A stretch of DNA of 64,000 nucleotides from Berberis thunbergii (Eukaryota > Streptophyta > Magnoliopsida > Ranunculales > Berberidaceae). This document shows, one piece after another, positions 45,414 to 55,420 of this stretch; within the stretch, counting starts at the first letter, position 1; every line of letters starts with the position of its first letter. A program made the position numbers and the translations under genes. The DNA lies in contig QNQO01000674.1 in NCBI GenBank assembly GCA_003290165.1, positions 310,001-374,000 on the forward strand, written 5' to 3'. The notes below the pieces were generated by a model that saw nothing but the letters and a program-made list of their open reading frames with translations, had not been told where the DNA came from and made no database searches.

Positions 45414-45430
45414 GCGCCAAAATGCCCGCC
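45414..45430 (-). promoter_or_regulatory. Putative promoter motif with E2F-like site, element B
   Basis: The minus strand reads GGCGGGCATTTTGGCGCTCC, nearly the same as 34758-34776 in element C although the two elements have different termini. TTTGGCGC fits the plant E2F consensus. Function is inferred. Confidence 0.4.
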
Positions 45431-45439
45431 ATTTTACTA

Positions 45440-45541
45440 TAGTGTTTTTTATTTGCTAAGTCATTCAAAATGTACTTTTTATAGCACATTTATAAAATAC
45501 GCTATCAGCAAATGCTATCAATGAGCATTTGTGTTGTAGTG
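45440..45541. repeat. Right terminus and subterminal repeats of element B
   Basis: Inward from 45541: CACTACAACACAAATGCTCA, GATAGCATTTGCTGATAGCG, then ATAAATGTGCTATAAAAAGT. Flanked by ATT (45542-45544). Confidence 0.75.
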
Positions 45542-45544
45542 ATT

Positions 45545-47090
45545 CAAGTTCTCTGAACAATGGGCTCTGTCCCATTGGTCCTCATCTAGGAGGTTTTTTA
45601 GACCAATGCGACTATTTGCCTGATTGCTTCATCACCACGTAGTGGCACTCCCTTGTCGTGGATTGATCTCCCCTGATAGTCCATGTCTTATTATCAGCAA
45701 AGTACTTGAAGCATTGGTGCCGATTAGAGACCACCACTCCCATTTGGTTAAGCCAAGGACTGCGCAAGATCGCATTGTATGCCGAGCGGTGTCTGTGATG
45801 ATGAATTTTGTCATCAGGATCCTTATTAGGTTTGACTCCCTGCTTCTACTAGCATCCTTATGCTTCTAACTAGGTAGCTCTGCATCCCACTGAAGTTGAT
45901 CATAATCTAGTTTGTGCGATTTTAGCTCTTCTTCCCCTAACCACATCCTGCGGAATGTTTCCAAAAACAAGACGTTGGTTGAGCTCCCCGTATCTACTAG
46001 TGACCTCTTCACATCCCACTTTGTTATCTTGATCGTGATGACCAGGGTGTCATTGTGCAGGGAGGGGACCCCTTACATGTGTTTTTTTGTGAATGCCAAA
46101 TTCAGGATCGGATGCTCTATGTAGGCATGCTGGATAGGGCGGTCTTCATGGTGGAAACTCATCCACAGTTCATGGATGCTCTTTTCCTTGACTGGTTTGA
46201 TTATTCCAGTCCATCATACTCACTGTGCAGAACATAAATAACGTCCGCAGCTTTCTCCTCTACCTCTTGTGCAGGTTCTTCATTTTCCTTTCCTCGAGGC
46301 TACCTTTCGCCAGGATTCACAAAATTCTTTGAGTCTCCCTTTTTGAACCCAATACTCAACCTCGTTCTTGAGACTTTGGCAGTCTTGAGTAATGTGACCA
46401 TGGTCCTTGTGATAAGTGCAATACTTGTTTTTATCGTGCCTTGACGGGTTACTCTTGAGCTTTGATGGCTACTTTATGTCCTCCCAGCTCTTCATGGCGG
46501 AGAGAACTTTGGATAGACTGTCGTTGAACGAGGTGTAGTTAGGGTACCTTGTATTGACATAGGTTGTGACCTTGTCAGACCTGACCCTGTTGTCGTTTCG
46601 CTTCCATTTGGACTTGTCCTCCTTGTGCATTTTTTCTGCTCCCCGGTCCCTGATGTTGAGGGATTGCTTGGCCTCATTTTCGCATCCTTTCTTGGCCTCC
46701 AGCATCTCTTCAAGGGTGATGTACTTTTGCGCGCTCTTCAGTAAGTCTGTTAAGTTCTTCGGAGGCTTCAGGGTGAGGAAGCTATAAAGCTGACCTCCCT
46801 GGAGGCCAGATGTGAAGGCAATATGGATATGTCATCGCTGCAACTATCGATCAGAGTCAGCTTGTCGTTAAAATGAGTGGCATACGTTTTGAGGGTGTCG
46901 CCATGCTTCTGCTTGAGCTAAGCAGATAATGGGTCATTTTCCTAATTATTTGGCTCCCTATAAATTGGGTAACAAATGCCTTTGCCAATGCCTCCTTCTT
47001 AAGGTAGTAGGGAATGTTCTGCATAGAATGGCCTCTGAACTTTCCTTCAATGTCGTCACATGGTGGTAATGGCATAGGTGATCTGACGGA
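45545..47090 (-). pseudogene. Tat-like element gag and protease region, decayed
   Basis: Minus strand. A gag-like stretch lies at about 46857-47075 (YLKKEALAKAFVTQFIGSQI, RKMTHYLLS). A nucleic-acid-binding linker follows at 46469-46705 (NYTSFNDSLSKVLSAMKSWE). A degraded zinc-knuckle block near 46370-46430 (CTYHKDHGHITQDC, then LKNEVEYWV) matches the CEFHRDHGHTTEDC-type motif of Tat/Athila-group elements. A protease-like segment at about 45640-45810 has YNAIL-SPWLNQMGVVVSN and GDQSTTRECHYV. Stops and shifts are frequent. Sequence ends abruptly at element B (45541), with no reverse transcriptase beyond it. Confidence 0.7.
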
Positions 47091-47621
47091 TCGGATGTCC
47101 TGTCATAGAACTCGAGTTTTAGGGGGTACAAACTTATTTGGAAAGGGCATGCTCATGATTTACTCCTAGAATGGAGGGATAGTTTATCATATAGTACATC
47201 TGGATTGGTCGCTCCCAACCGAAATGGGTCTCGACCATGGTCATGTCCGCTTTTGAGGCGTGGTTCCCACTGCCTTTCTGGTTCCTCAGGTTTCCCACCT
47301 AGTCAGCCCTTTGATCTTCACTGGGGAAGTTGTCGCTTCCATGGACATGCTCCTCGGTGTCTTCCTGGGTCAGAGCCCTCCCCGAATTTCGTCATTCTTT
47401 GATAGTGGTTGTCGATCCTGGGTTAACCTTTCTACCCCCCGCATGAGTTGATAGTAGAATCTGATCTATGCATGGGTCGGGTCGCGGCTGCCTCGTTGGC
47501 TGGGCCTTGCGACTACTCTGCTTCCTCGACTGGATTGACTCAGCCTTGCAGCAAAGTTTCCTTGGTTGAAGCATTTTTTGGCTCAACATTGTTATTATTG
47601 TTCCCAAAAATAGTGCCACGC
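47091..47621. other. Tat element leader and gag upstream region
   Basis: Between the gag-like stretch and the 5' LTR. The minus strand just inside the LTR reads GTGGCACTATTTTTGGGAAC, a decayed primer-binding site of the TGGCGCCGT-TGGGAA type. No intact frame. Confidence 0.5.
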
Positions 47622-48183
47622 TAATGCATCCAAATTTGTCTTGATCAATTCCTGACTTGCAAAAAAGAACAAAAGTGAGCAAAAACCACCGTTGTGGTGG
47701 CCGAAGCCACTCTGATGCTAAAGTCAGGTGACTGAGTAAGGATGGATGTAGACTGTAAATTAGATTGATAGTCCGTACCTTTCTCATCCTCCTTGGTCAC
47801 TCTTCCATTGTTTCTATTGTCGAGGCGTGCTGGAGGAGAAGATCCCACACAAGATCTTGCTCTCCATGACTGTGTTCTGTTAGGCACTTGGCTCTGTTTG
47901 AGACCAAATACTTGACTGGGTTGAGAGCTGTGCAAGTGGATCTAAGCTCATGACAGCTCAAAGGTCTACGTTCGGGTCTTATTGTTCTGAGACCATGCTC
48001 CAAGATTCGCATCATGCAAGGCCTGCGTAATTTGGTCTTGGGCACCCGACTTATGGGATGAACAATGACTAGGTTGTACCTGATCATGCTTGGGCTTGCT
48101 TGAGTCCACACTTGGGCATTTCCGTATTAGGATTGGCCTGTGCCATTGTACGACAGTGATCGGATGACTGTTAAATCTGATCA
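47622..48183 (-). repeat. 5' LTR of the Tat-like element (562 bp)
   Basis: Minus-strand sense TGATCAGATTTAACAG at 48183 to GGATGCATTA at 47622. It aligns with 14919-15353 and is followed by ACTTT (48184-48188), the target-site duplication. Confidence 0.85.
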
Positions 48184-48703
48184 ACTTTGCACCTACTTAT
48201 GATATTCACAAGTAACGTTTCGTCTACTAGAATAACATAAGTAATGGTTTGTCTATTAGGATTTCGCATTACATTGTGAGGGGATGCTGAAGATTTTTCC
48301 CATACCCGTGTCTTTTCCAACACTCCCACTAGATAGCATTGTTCTCGACATTTAGTTGATTTTTTTTTTGGCTGGAAAGCTAAAGTTTATAGAGTTATTC
48401 ACACTTTTAGGAGATGAAAAGCTGTAAAAATTTTCAATTATAAATCCATGATCATGTAGAAGAAATTGGATGTTGGGAAGGGCGGCTGAGGCAGGTGAAT
48501 GGCTCTGACATCACTTACAAGGTAAAAATTAGTACTATGCAGATAACAAAATCTGACATCACTTACAAGGTAAGTAATGAATATGAGTCATCCTTCAATG
48601 ATCAATAACAAACTGAAAACTCCATACAAACACAATGCATTCTGCATACGCTTCACATCATGGATTACAACAACATAATTTAGTCGTACGTTAACCTTCA
48701 GTC
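48184..48703. other. Downstream region of the ankyrin gene
   Basis: Non-coding. Contains a short direct repeat (CTGACATCACTTACAAGGTAA at about 48507 and 48552). No other structure. Confidence 0.4.
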
Positions 48704-50149
48704 TCATACATTAACAAGCACAGTCGTTGAAGTTCGACGCTCTAAGCGCTTACGAACAAACCACATGTTCACTATGACAACTGCTGTCAACAGCAACACA
48801 AACACAATAGTGAGTATCACTGTTATCATCCCTATGTCAACTTCAAAAGGTGTCTTTGGGCCGCCCTTGTTGCGCTGCACTACTAATGCTGCAATCATGT
48901 ACGTAAGAGCCATTGATAAGATAGCAATCCACATGATAGCCATCAGGAGCCACATAAACCATCTTCTTCCCATATGGGATCCACTGATAAGTAACAAAAT
49001 AATACTATTTGCACAAATGAAAGCCACGGTGTTGGCTGTATAGTATACTTTGTAATATGCAGGATAGTTTGTAGCTATTATAGCCTCCCCTGCATAGTAC
49101 AAGCCATCTTTGTGGTCTTCTTGCCAAAGCCCTCCGGCTGGAGTCAGTGCGGCTTGGTAGGCCACCGTGGCAATCAGTGATGCAACCACCATCAGTGTGC
49201 TTTGCATATTGTTCACCCATTCCTTGGGATCAACGTGGATGCGATTATCGCTTTTTGTTGAACTCTTCTTTATAGCCAATTCCATGGGTATTTCCCTTTG
49301 CATTCCTGTACCTTTTCCACCAGTTTTGGCTCGAGTACATTCTTCGATTTCCACATCCTTCTGATCATGTGTACTTTGTAGCAATTCATCCAATGGCGTG
49401 CAACCATTGTTGCACACATCTATGTCTACGCCTTCAACTAAATACTTCACCATCTGCAGTGGATAATTGAAGGAAATAGAGTTCACGTCGGATGTTATGC
49501 TAGAGGAAATTTATGCTCACAGAATATGGTTGAAAGAATGTACCTCTGTTTGCTTGTTGGCTACAGCTATTTGAAAAATTGTGTTACCATCAACGTCCTT
49601 GGAGTTTGAAAGCCCTACCCCTTGATTCAGATTCATCAACAGAAGTTTCAGAGTGTCTACATGGTTATGTTTTACAGCAAGGTGTAAAATGGCCTCACCT
49701 CGTTGAGTCAGCACCAAGGTAGACTCAGGATGGGCACTAAGTAATTCCATGAGGACCTCGTTTCTGCCCTTCATGGCTGCTACATGCAGAGCGGTTCTGC
49801 CCATTTCATCTCTTAACTTGCATATACGACTTGGTTGGAATTTTGATAGCAATAGTTTCACCATTTCAACATTTCCTTTTGCAGATGCCAAGTGGAGTGG
49901 TGAACGCCCTTTGCCATCCAGTTCAAGAGCCAGCTCTTTGTTTCGAGCAAGAATCTCTCTTGCAAAATCAAGGTGTCCAAGCATTGCTGCAACGTGCAAT
50001 GGAGTCTCCGAACCACAATAATCAACTATGATTCGGTCCAGAAGGAGTGGGTACTCATCAAGCAATTCCACCAGAGAAGCTACATCTCCTCTCGTAGCTG
50101 CTTCATGCAGCTTTCTTATCCCTTCCACTTCTTCGTGACACCTCTCCAT
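48704..50149 (-). CDS. Ankyrin-repeat protein with PGG membrane domain (ITN1/ACD6-like)
   Basis: The only intact gene in the window. Exon 1 is 49544-50149 (ATG at 50149, GTACAT donor) and exon 2 is 48704-49453 after a CTGCAG acceptor. The 90-bp intron is in phase, giving 451 residues. Residues about 10-215 form six ankyrin repeats (ETPLHVAAMLGHLDFAREIL, RSPLHLASAKGNVEMVKLLL, RTALHVAAMKGRNEVLMELL and others). A charged linker leads to the PGG domain at about 280-390 (WVNNMQSTLMVVASLIATVA; the PPGG motif reads TPAGG) and four predicted membrane helices, with basic RKRLERR near the C-terminus. Relatives act in salt/ABA and defence signalling at membranes; this gene's specific role is unknown. 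The first ATG precedes the first repeat directly. Confidence 0.93.
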
Positions 50150-51140
50150 CCTTTGTTCAGTTTTGATATAGATGGCTGGTCAGTAAGGTTACTCTAATTA
50201 ATTAAGGGGTGATACAACGCTGTAAGAGGTCTATAAACAAGACTAGAGCTTGTTTATGACAAACAAGACAATTGCTTTGGCATGTGGAATCATTTGTTAC
50301 TTGTATGATTAACAAAAGTCACAAATATAAAGCTTGTGATTAGTGCTTCAATCACATTGTTTAAGAAATAAGAACAATTTCTTTTGAAATCTTCTCTTAC
50401 TTTAATTACAGCTGCAAATTACTCCTTTTCTTTAGAATTTTGTTTCCAAATTCTTAGCTTCGGTGAATGGTAATTCTCTTCTTCCTCTTTTGCATAAACA
50501 TTGAGAAGATCTAAACCATATGGTAAAACATTCTCTCTAGTCTCTTTTCATCTTTTTCAGCTGTTTTCCTCTGTTTACATATGTTTGAGCCTCTTGGGGC
50601 TTGTTAGATGAATGAAAACCACACACTTAAATTTATTGAATTTTTCAGTGCTTTGCAAGTGTTTTAACTTTTTTTTTTTAATCGTCCTCATTTAAAGCCT
50701 ATAGATTTCCAACAATTAGACAAAATGCAGTAGTTATCTAGCTGAACGCAATAAATAATTCACTATAAAGTAACATGATACTCACACAACAATCCAATTT
50801 GACAAAGTAAATAACTAATTAACACTGAGTCACTTACTAATAAGTAATAACCTTTAGGATCAACTTCAGACACTAAGTAGGGTCGAAAAGTGCACATTCC
50901 TCAGGACAGGGCCTCTATTGTACACACCATAGGAATTGTACCTGACTCATTCATACATTAGAGCTTGAAATTCTTAAAATTCAAATTGGTAAGCGCTACT
51001 GGAGGTGATATTAGAATTGCGAAATTGTTTCTTTATTGCCTTAAGACTGAACACATCTTAAGAGACAATGCAGGATCAAGTCGGGATTCCAGTCTTGTTT
51101 GATTGGCAGAATGTATATATAATAGCAAAGGTGACAGCGA
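50150..51140. other. Upstream region of the ankyrin gene
   Basis: AT-rich, no coding signal. The segment 50402-50583 has a diverged copy at 12791-12976. I cannot point to a convincing TATA box. Confidence 0.4.
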
Positions 51141-51146
51141 AAGGTC

Positions 51147-51500
51147 AAAAGGGTGTATGAACTCGGTGATTAGGCCTAACTAGGGAGCATGATGCTTTTG
51201 TGAAGGATACACAAATTTTGCATAAGATTATGGTAGAATTCAAACCAGTCAGGCATCCTATAGCAGAATTCAAATGTAATAGACCTATGGAAGTCAGAAT
51301 ATAGGAGTGGCATATCAATTGGAATTTGACAACTCAATAACCTATTGATAATTGGGGAACGGACGTCAGATAGGGCTGCTCAACTTTTGGTGTAGCTAAT
51401 GTGGAGAAAAAGGTGTTGGGTCTGAGGGTAAAGAAGCGAACCCCCAGATACTACTACCTTATCGCGTGCACACAAGATTACTGGCCTCTGGACGTGTCAC
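51147..51500. repeat. Dispersed repeat unit, copy 1
   Basis: Begins AAGGTCAAAAGGGTGTATGA and runs through CTAATGTGGAGAAAAAGGTG. About 350 bp matched by 52648-52995 in direct orientation, with many substitutions and small indels. Non-coding. Confidence 0.75.
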
Positions 51501-51993
51501 TCTGTTGAAGAAAACAAAGCAAACAACTTCAAAAGAAATTTTATCAATGGAAGAATCAACTAATATCGCCAAACCAATATTCAATACAAGCAAATAATCA
51601 ATACAAATTAAGTAAAATAAAAGAACACCGAGATATGCGTGGAAACCCCTTCAATGTGAAGGGTAAAAATAAAACATGGGACAAAGCCGATCAATTTGCT
51701 AATCAATCAAAAGAAGTACAATGTTCTTCTCAAGTTTTTTGCCCAAAGCATGAGGAATAGAAGGAGCAATATGAGGGTTACCTCACAAGAGATTCAATCA
51801 ACTTCCCAAACAATGGGAGAATCAACGAAAACAAACAACACCAAAATTTGGGCAAGAAATGACTCCAATACATACTTGTGAGTTTCCAAACAAACCCCAA
51901 CGATTAGCTTCTTCAACTTTTTCTTTTTTTCCTCTCAATGGAGGTATACTATGTCGGTCGAATAACCTACGCACATAGCCACCTCATGCACAC
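51501..51993. other. No recognisable gene
   Basis: AT-rich. Its last eight bases (51986-51993, ATGCACAC) are one copy of the target-site duplication of the hAT MITE. Confidence 0.35.
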
Positions 51994-52554
51994 TAGGGGT
52001 GGGCAAAAACCGATTTAAATTCGGTTAACCGACCGAACCGATTTTCAAATTCGGTTCGGTAACTGAACCGAAATATGAGTAGAGAGAAAATAATTTAAAC
52101 CGAACCGATCCGATTATAAACGGTTCAAAATCGGTTTGCGGTTTTGAACCGACCGATTTATATCCGAACCGACCGATTAATTAAATATATATAAATAACT
52201 AAATAAAAAGTAGGTGTCAATACTTGATTAGTGCAACAAATGCATTGCAATACACCCTGTTGCACTAAATCACCTCATTCTCTTAAAGTTTTCAATTTTG
52301 GGCTAAAAATTGAGTCTATAAAAAAATTGGACCTGTAAAAAAATTGGATATGTTTTAATAAAAGTCTTTCAAATGCTTGAGCCTGAAATTTCGGTCCAAC
52401 CGAACCGAACCGATCTGAAATTCGGTTCAACCGAATTCATCGGTTTACAAATACAAAATTCGGTTTCGGTTTGGGTTTTGGACAAACCGAATTAAATTGG
52501 TTCGAAATCGGTTTGGGGCTCAAAACCGAACCGAACCGACATTGCCCACCCCTA
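51994..52554. mobile_element. hAT-type MITE (561 bp) with CCGAACCGA subterminal arrays
   Basis: Terminal inverted repeats TAGGGGTGGGCAA and TTGCCCACCCCTA, and a perfect 8-bp target-site duplication ATGCACAC (51986-51993 and 52555-52562). Both ends are packed with ACCGAACCGA and TTCGGTT units in both orientations. The middle is unrelated AT-rich sequence with no coding content. Confidence 0.93.
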
Positions 52555-52647
52555 ATGCACACTGTTCTATACCACAAACAATCGTATTTGCTGAGTTTTT
52601 ATTTTGTTTTTCTACAGTCTCATTCACGTGAGAACTATGGCTAGAAG

Positions 52648-52995
52648 GTCAAAAGGGTGTATGAATTATGTGATTGGGCCTAACTAGGGAGCTTGATGAT
52701 TTTGTGAATGATAGACAAATTTCAGATGAGGCTTTGTAGAATTCAAACCCGTCAGACATCCTATGGCAGAATTTAAATGTAATAGACCTATGGGAGTCAG
52801 GGTATAGAGGCATATCAACTTGAATTTGAAAACTCAATATCCTAATAATTGGGGAATGGACTTGAGATAGGGTTGCTCAATTTCTGGTGTAGCTAATGTG
52901 GAGAAAAAAGTTCTGAGGGTAAATAAGTGAAGCCCCTAGACACCACATTACCACATGCACAGGAGATTACTTGCCTCTGTATTTGTCACTCCACA
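52648..52995. repeat. Dispersed repeat unit, copy 2
   Basis: Direct-orientation partner of 51147-51500, separated by the hAT MITE and flanks. It shares the phrases CTAATGTGGAGAAAAAAG and CCTAACTAGGGAGCTTGATG. Confidence 0.75.
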
Positions 52996-53139
52996 AGTGT
53001 AGCAACAATATGATTACTTCATTATTGTTAATGATAGAGGGAAGAAAAACTTTGAATTATATTTCCTTTCCCATGTGCGATTATCTCGCTAAAATGAGCC
53101 ATGTCCCCCACAAAAGGAATGCATGAAATTGGTAGATAG

Positions 53140-53525
53140 GAAAATATCTTTCAGAGAACTTATGTAGGGATGTAGAGATTGCAGGTCAACGACAAGACAC
53201 AATATTGTCCCCAACTTAGACACCCGTCACATCCGATGTGGGGTTTTTACGAAAATGCTCAAATGCCCCCAAAAGGCATTTTTGCTAGTGAGACAAGTCT
53301 AATCCTTTATTAAGTTCACATGACGAGGCTCATTACACAATGTAGGACTAAACTCACATTTAACTCGAGCCAACATCTCCAAAAGTATATTCGTGCATTT
53401 TCTTCTTTATAGTTGCACCTTCTCTAGTTGTCCTTACAAATTAGAGTGATCTTGCTTTTGGTTCTTGAGAAACTTAGAATGAAACATTTCTTGTGGAAAG
53501 GGAAGCTCTTCTGTAAAGGAGGTGG
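53140..53525. repeat. Repeat shared with 55200-55250 and 56925-57065
   Basis: The phrase GGAAAATATCTTTCAGAGAA is repeated near 55215. The segment from about 53395 to 53525 (CCTTACAAATTAGAGTGATC onward) is repeated at 56925-57065. Non-coding. Probably pieces of one diverged repeat family. Confidence 0.65.
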
Positions 53526-53705
53526 GCTGGCTGATGCAAGTTCCAAGACATTTCCAACATTCCTAAAACATTCAAAGTGGAAGATTTCAATTGTCATAAG
53601 GTTTTAAGAATATTGGGATTCTAACATTATGGGAATGCAATCCTAGCATTAAAGTTATGTATTTTATCAACGAATCTTGTAACTCTATATAAAAGGGTCT
53701 CATGG

Positions 53706-54013
53706 CACTACACCAAATTGGCACTTTTGTAACATCTCTCAAAACAGTATCATTTTTTAGATGTTACAATTCACCAAACAATTTCAAATCAAAACTAAAT
53801 TTAGTCAAAAAATGAAAAACAGTAACACAAAAAAATGATACAATAAGTTGGATCACCATGAATAGTATCACTTTTATAATGATACTCTTCATGATGATAC
53901 TATTATTGTATCATTTTATTTGTGAAAATGTGTAAAGTTGTTAGGTGAATTGTTACACTTTAAAAATGATACTGTTTTAGAGGGTGTTACAAAAATGCCA
54001 ATATGGTGTAGTG
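53706..54013. mobile_element. CACTA-type MITE (308 bp), nearly a full palindrome
   Basis: Ends CACTACACCAAATTGGCA and TGCCAATATGGTGTAGTG, with a 3-bp duplication TGG (53703-53705 and 54014-54016). The inverted similarity extends far inward (GTAACATCTCTCAAAACAG against CTGTTTTAGAGGGTGTTAC, and TGATAC/GTATCA words around the centre). A transcript would fold into one long hairpin. Confidence 0.9.
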
Positions 54014-54016
54014 TGG

Positions 54017-55420
54017 TAGTAGTAGTTTATGTTGAATGAAAATGTATTTGCTTTGTGCAATTGAAGTTGAGTGTGAACTCCTTCTCAATTTTATATGACT
54101 TTGGTAAGTCCATTGAGTGGTGAGTGTTTTATCTTACTCTGCATCCCGTATTGATCATAGGGTGGTGATAATCTGTTTCCCTTTGGTTTAATATTGGGTG
54201 GTCAGTTTTATCTTTTTGTTTATCTATTGTTTCCATATCAAAATTATATCAGTGATCTTTCCCCTCATTCCCATTCATTTTTACGCTAAAGTCTCATTCC
54301 CTATGCTTCACTTATTAATTCATTTTTTCGTGTGGGTGCTGAAATGAGATCCCACACAATAGCTCCTTAAGAACTTTAACATTTTAGTTTTGAGAAAAAT
54401 GATCCTTGATGAGATTCACCCATGAGAACATAATAAATCTCCACTCTTGAAAAAAAAACATTCTCTCATTCCCCATTGTTATGCTTTCCTATGGAATTTT
54501 CTTTTGAACCAAATACAACTCATTAGTTTTCTTTGCGTCTGCACGAAGTTAACTTTTTAGTTTTGGTGATTGATGCAGTCAGGAAACAATGACTAAACTC
54601 AAATGCCGTGAAGTTTGCTCATACTTAGCATAGGAGCCAAAGTCGTGAGTACTATATAGAACTCATACACAATTTGAGATAGCTGAGAGTATAACACTAG
54701 AATGTCACTGAATACAGATGAATATGCAAGCCATTAAAATAGCTGACAAAGTAAAATAATTTCGATGCTGACAACGAAATACTTAAAGTTTGATACCATC
54801 TCTCACAAGTCTTACCTAAATTACACATTTAATAAGTAATTGCAAGGGTTTTTGAATTTGTCCCCATTAGTTTATACCCAATCGAGTTTAGCCCTCATTT
54901 TTTAATTGAATCTAACCCCAACTCTCATTTTATAAACAAACTATGGAAACCTAACGGTAAAAACATATCTTGAATTAAAACTAATTATGATAATTTGGCT
55001 TTGAATAAAAAGAAAAAAAAAGCATAAAGCAAGTCTTAATCATGGGCAATGACTGAGGATGGAGTATTTGTTCCTCGTTCTTTTATAAGATCGATAAGAA
55101 GACTTGCAACAATTCTAGGGAGCCAAGTTTGGGTCAAGTGTTGTTTTTTTTACACTTCTACCCTTCTATAGATGGTGTTTGTGATTGTATTTTAAAGAGC
55201 TACAATTGGTAAATAGGAAAATATCTTCCAGATAACTTATGTAGTGATAGATAACTTTGCATAGAAAGCTTTGTTGAATCATTTATGTTTGATTGGGTGG
55301 TATGTTTGTTTTTAGATTTTCTTTTTTCTGGTTTCTTTTCTACCTTTGTTGTGATTGCCTATCATCACATCCTCTGCTTGTATTATTCCCCTCTTTAAAA
55401 TCATCAATGACACGTCTTCT
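54017..55420. other. No recognisable gene
   Basis: AT-rich intergenic DNA with chance ORFs only. At 55100-55195 lies one degraded copy of the left half of the foldback found at 55921. Confidence 0.35.

Larger units (their letters stand above)
19764..45541 (-). mobile_element. Gene-capturing CACTA-like element B (about 8.8 kb without nested insertions)
   Basis: The right end, read inward, is CACTACAACACAAATGCTCA; the left end is CACAACAAGAAAAATGTTCA, a TA-deleted version of the same terminus. Both are flanked by ATT (19761-19763 and 45542-45544), the 3-bp duplication typical of CACTA elements. Both ends continue with ATAGC-TTT-TAGCG-type subterminal repeats. Inside, all on the minus strand, are pieces of pyruvate dehydrogenase kinase, beta-COP, a receptor-like kinase, plasma-membrane H+-ATPase, Argonaute and a second H+-ATPase piece. 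A chromovirus (22914-39908) has inserted into it. No transposase is seen. Confidence 0.75.
14919..48183 (-). mobile_element. Tat-like Ty3/gypsy retrotransposon, internally deleted, host of nested insertions
   Basis: Related LTRs at 14919-15353 and 47622-48183 face the same way, and both outer borders are flanked by ACTTT (14914-14918 and 48184-48188), a perfect 5-bp target-site duplication. In minus-strand sense the order is 5' LTR, primer-site-like GTGGCACTATTTTTGGGAAC, gag, protease, tandem repeats, an opposite-strand ORF and 3' LTR. An opposite-strand ORF near the 3' LTR is a known trait of Tat/Grande-type gypsy elements. No reverse transcriptase or integrase of this element is seen on either side of the big insertion, so pol has been lost. 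The 33 kb span is mostly later insertions. Confidence 0.85.

Noticed and set aside
45126..45489. Several overlapping ORFs in five frames
   Set aside because: All cross the purine-rich minisatellite of element B; no family resemblance and no codon signal.
48765..50197. Plus-strand ORFs across the ankyrin gene
   Set aside because: They are antisense shadows of the ankyrin and PGG coding exons.
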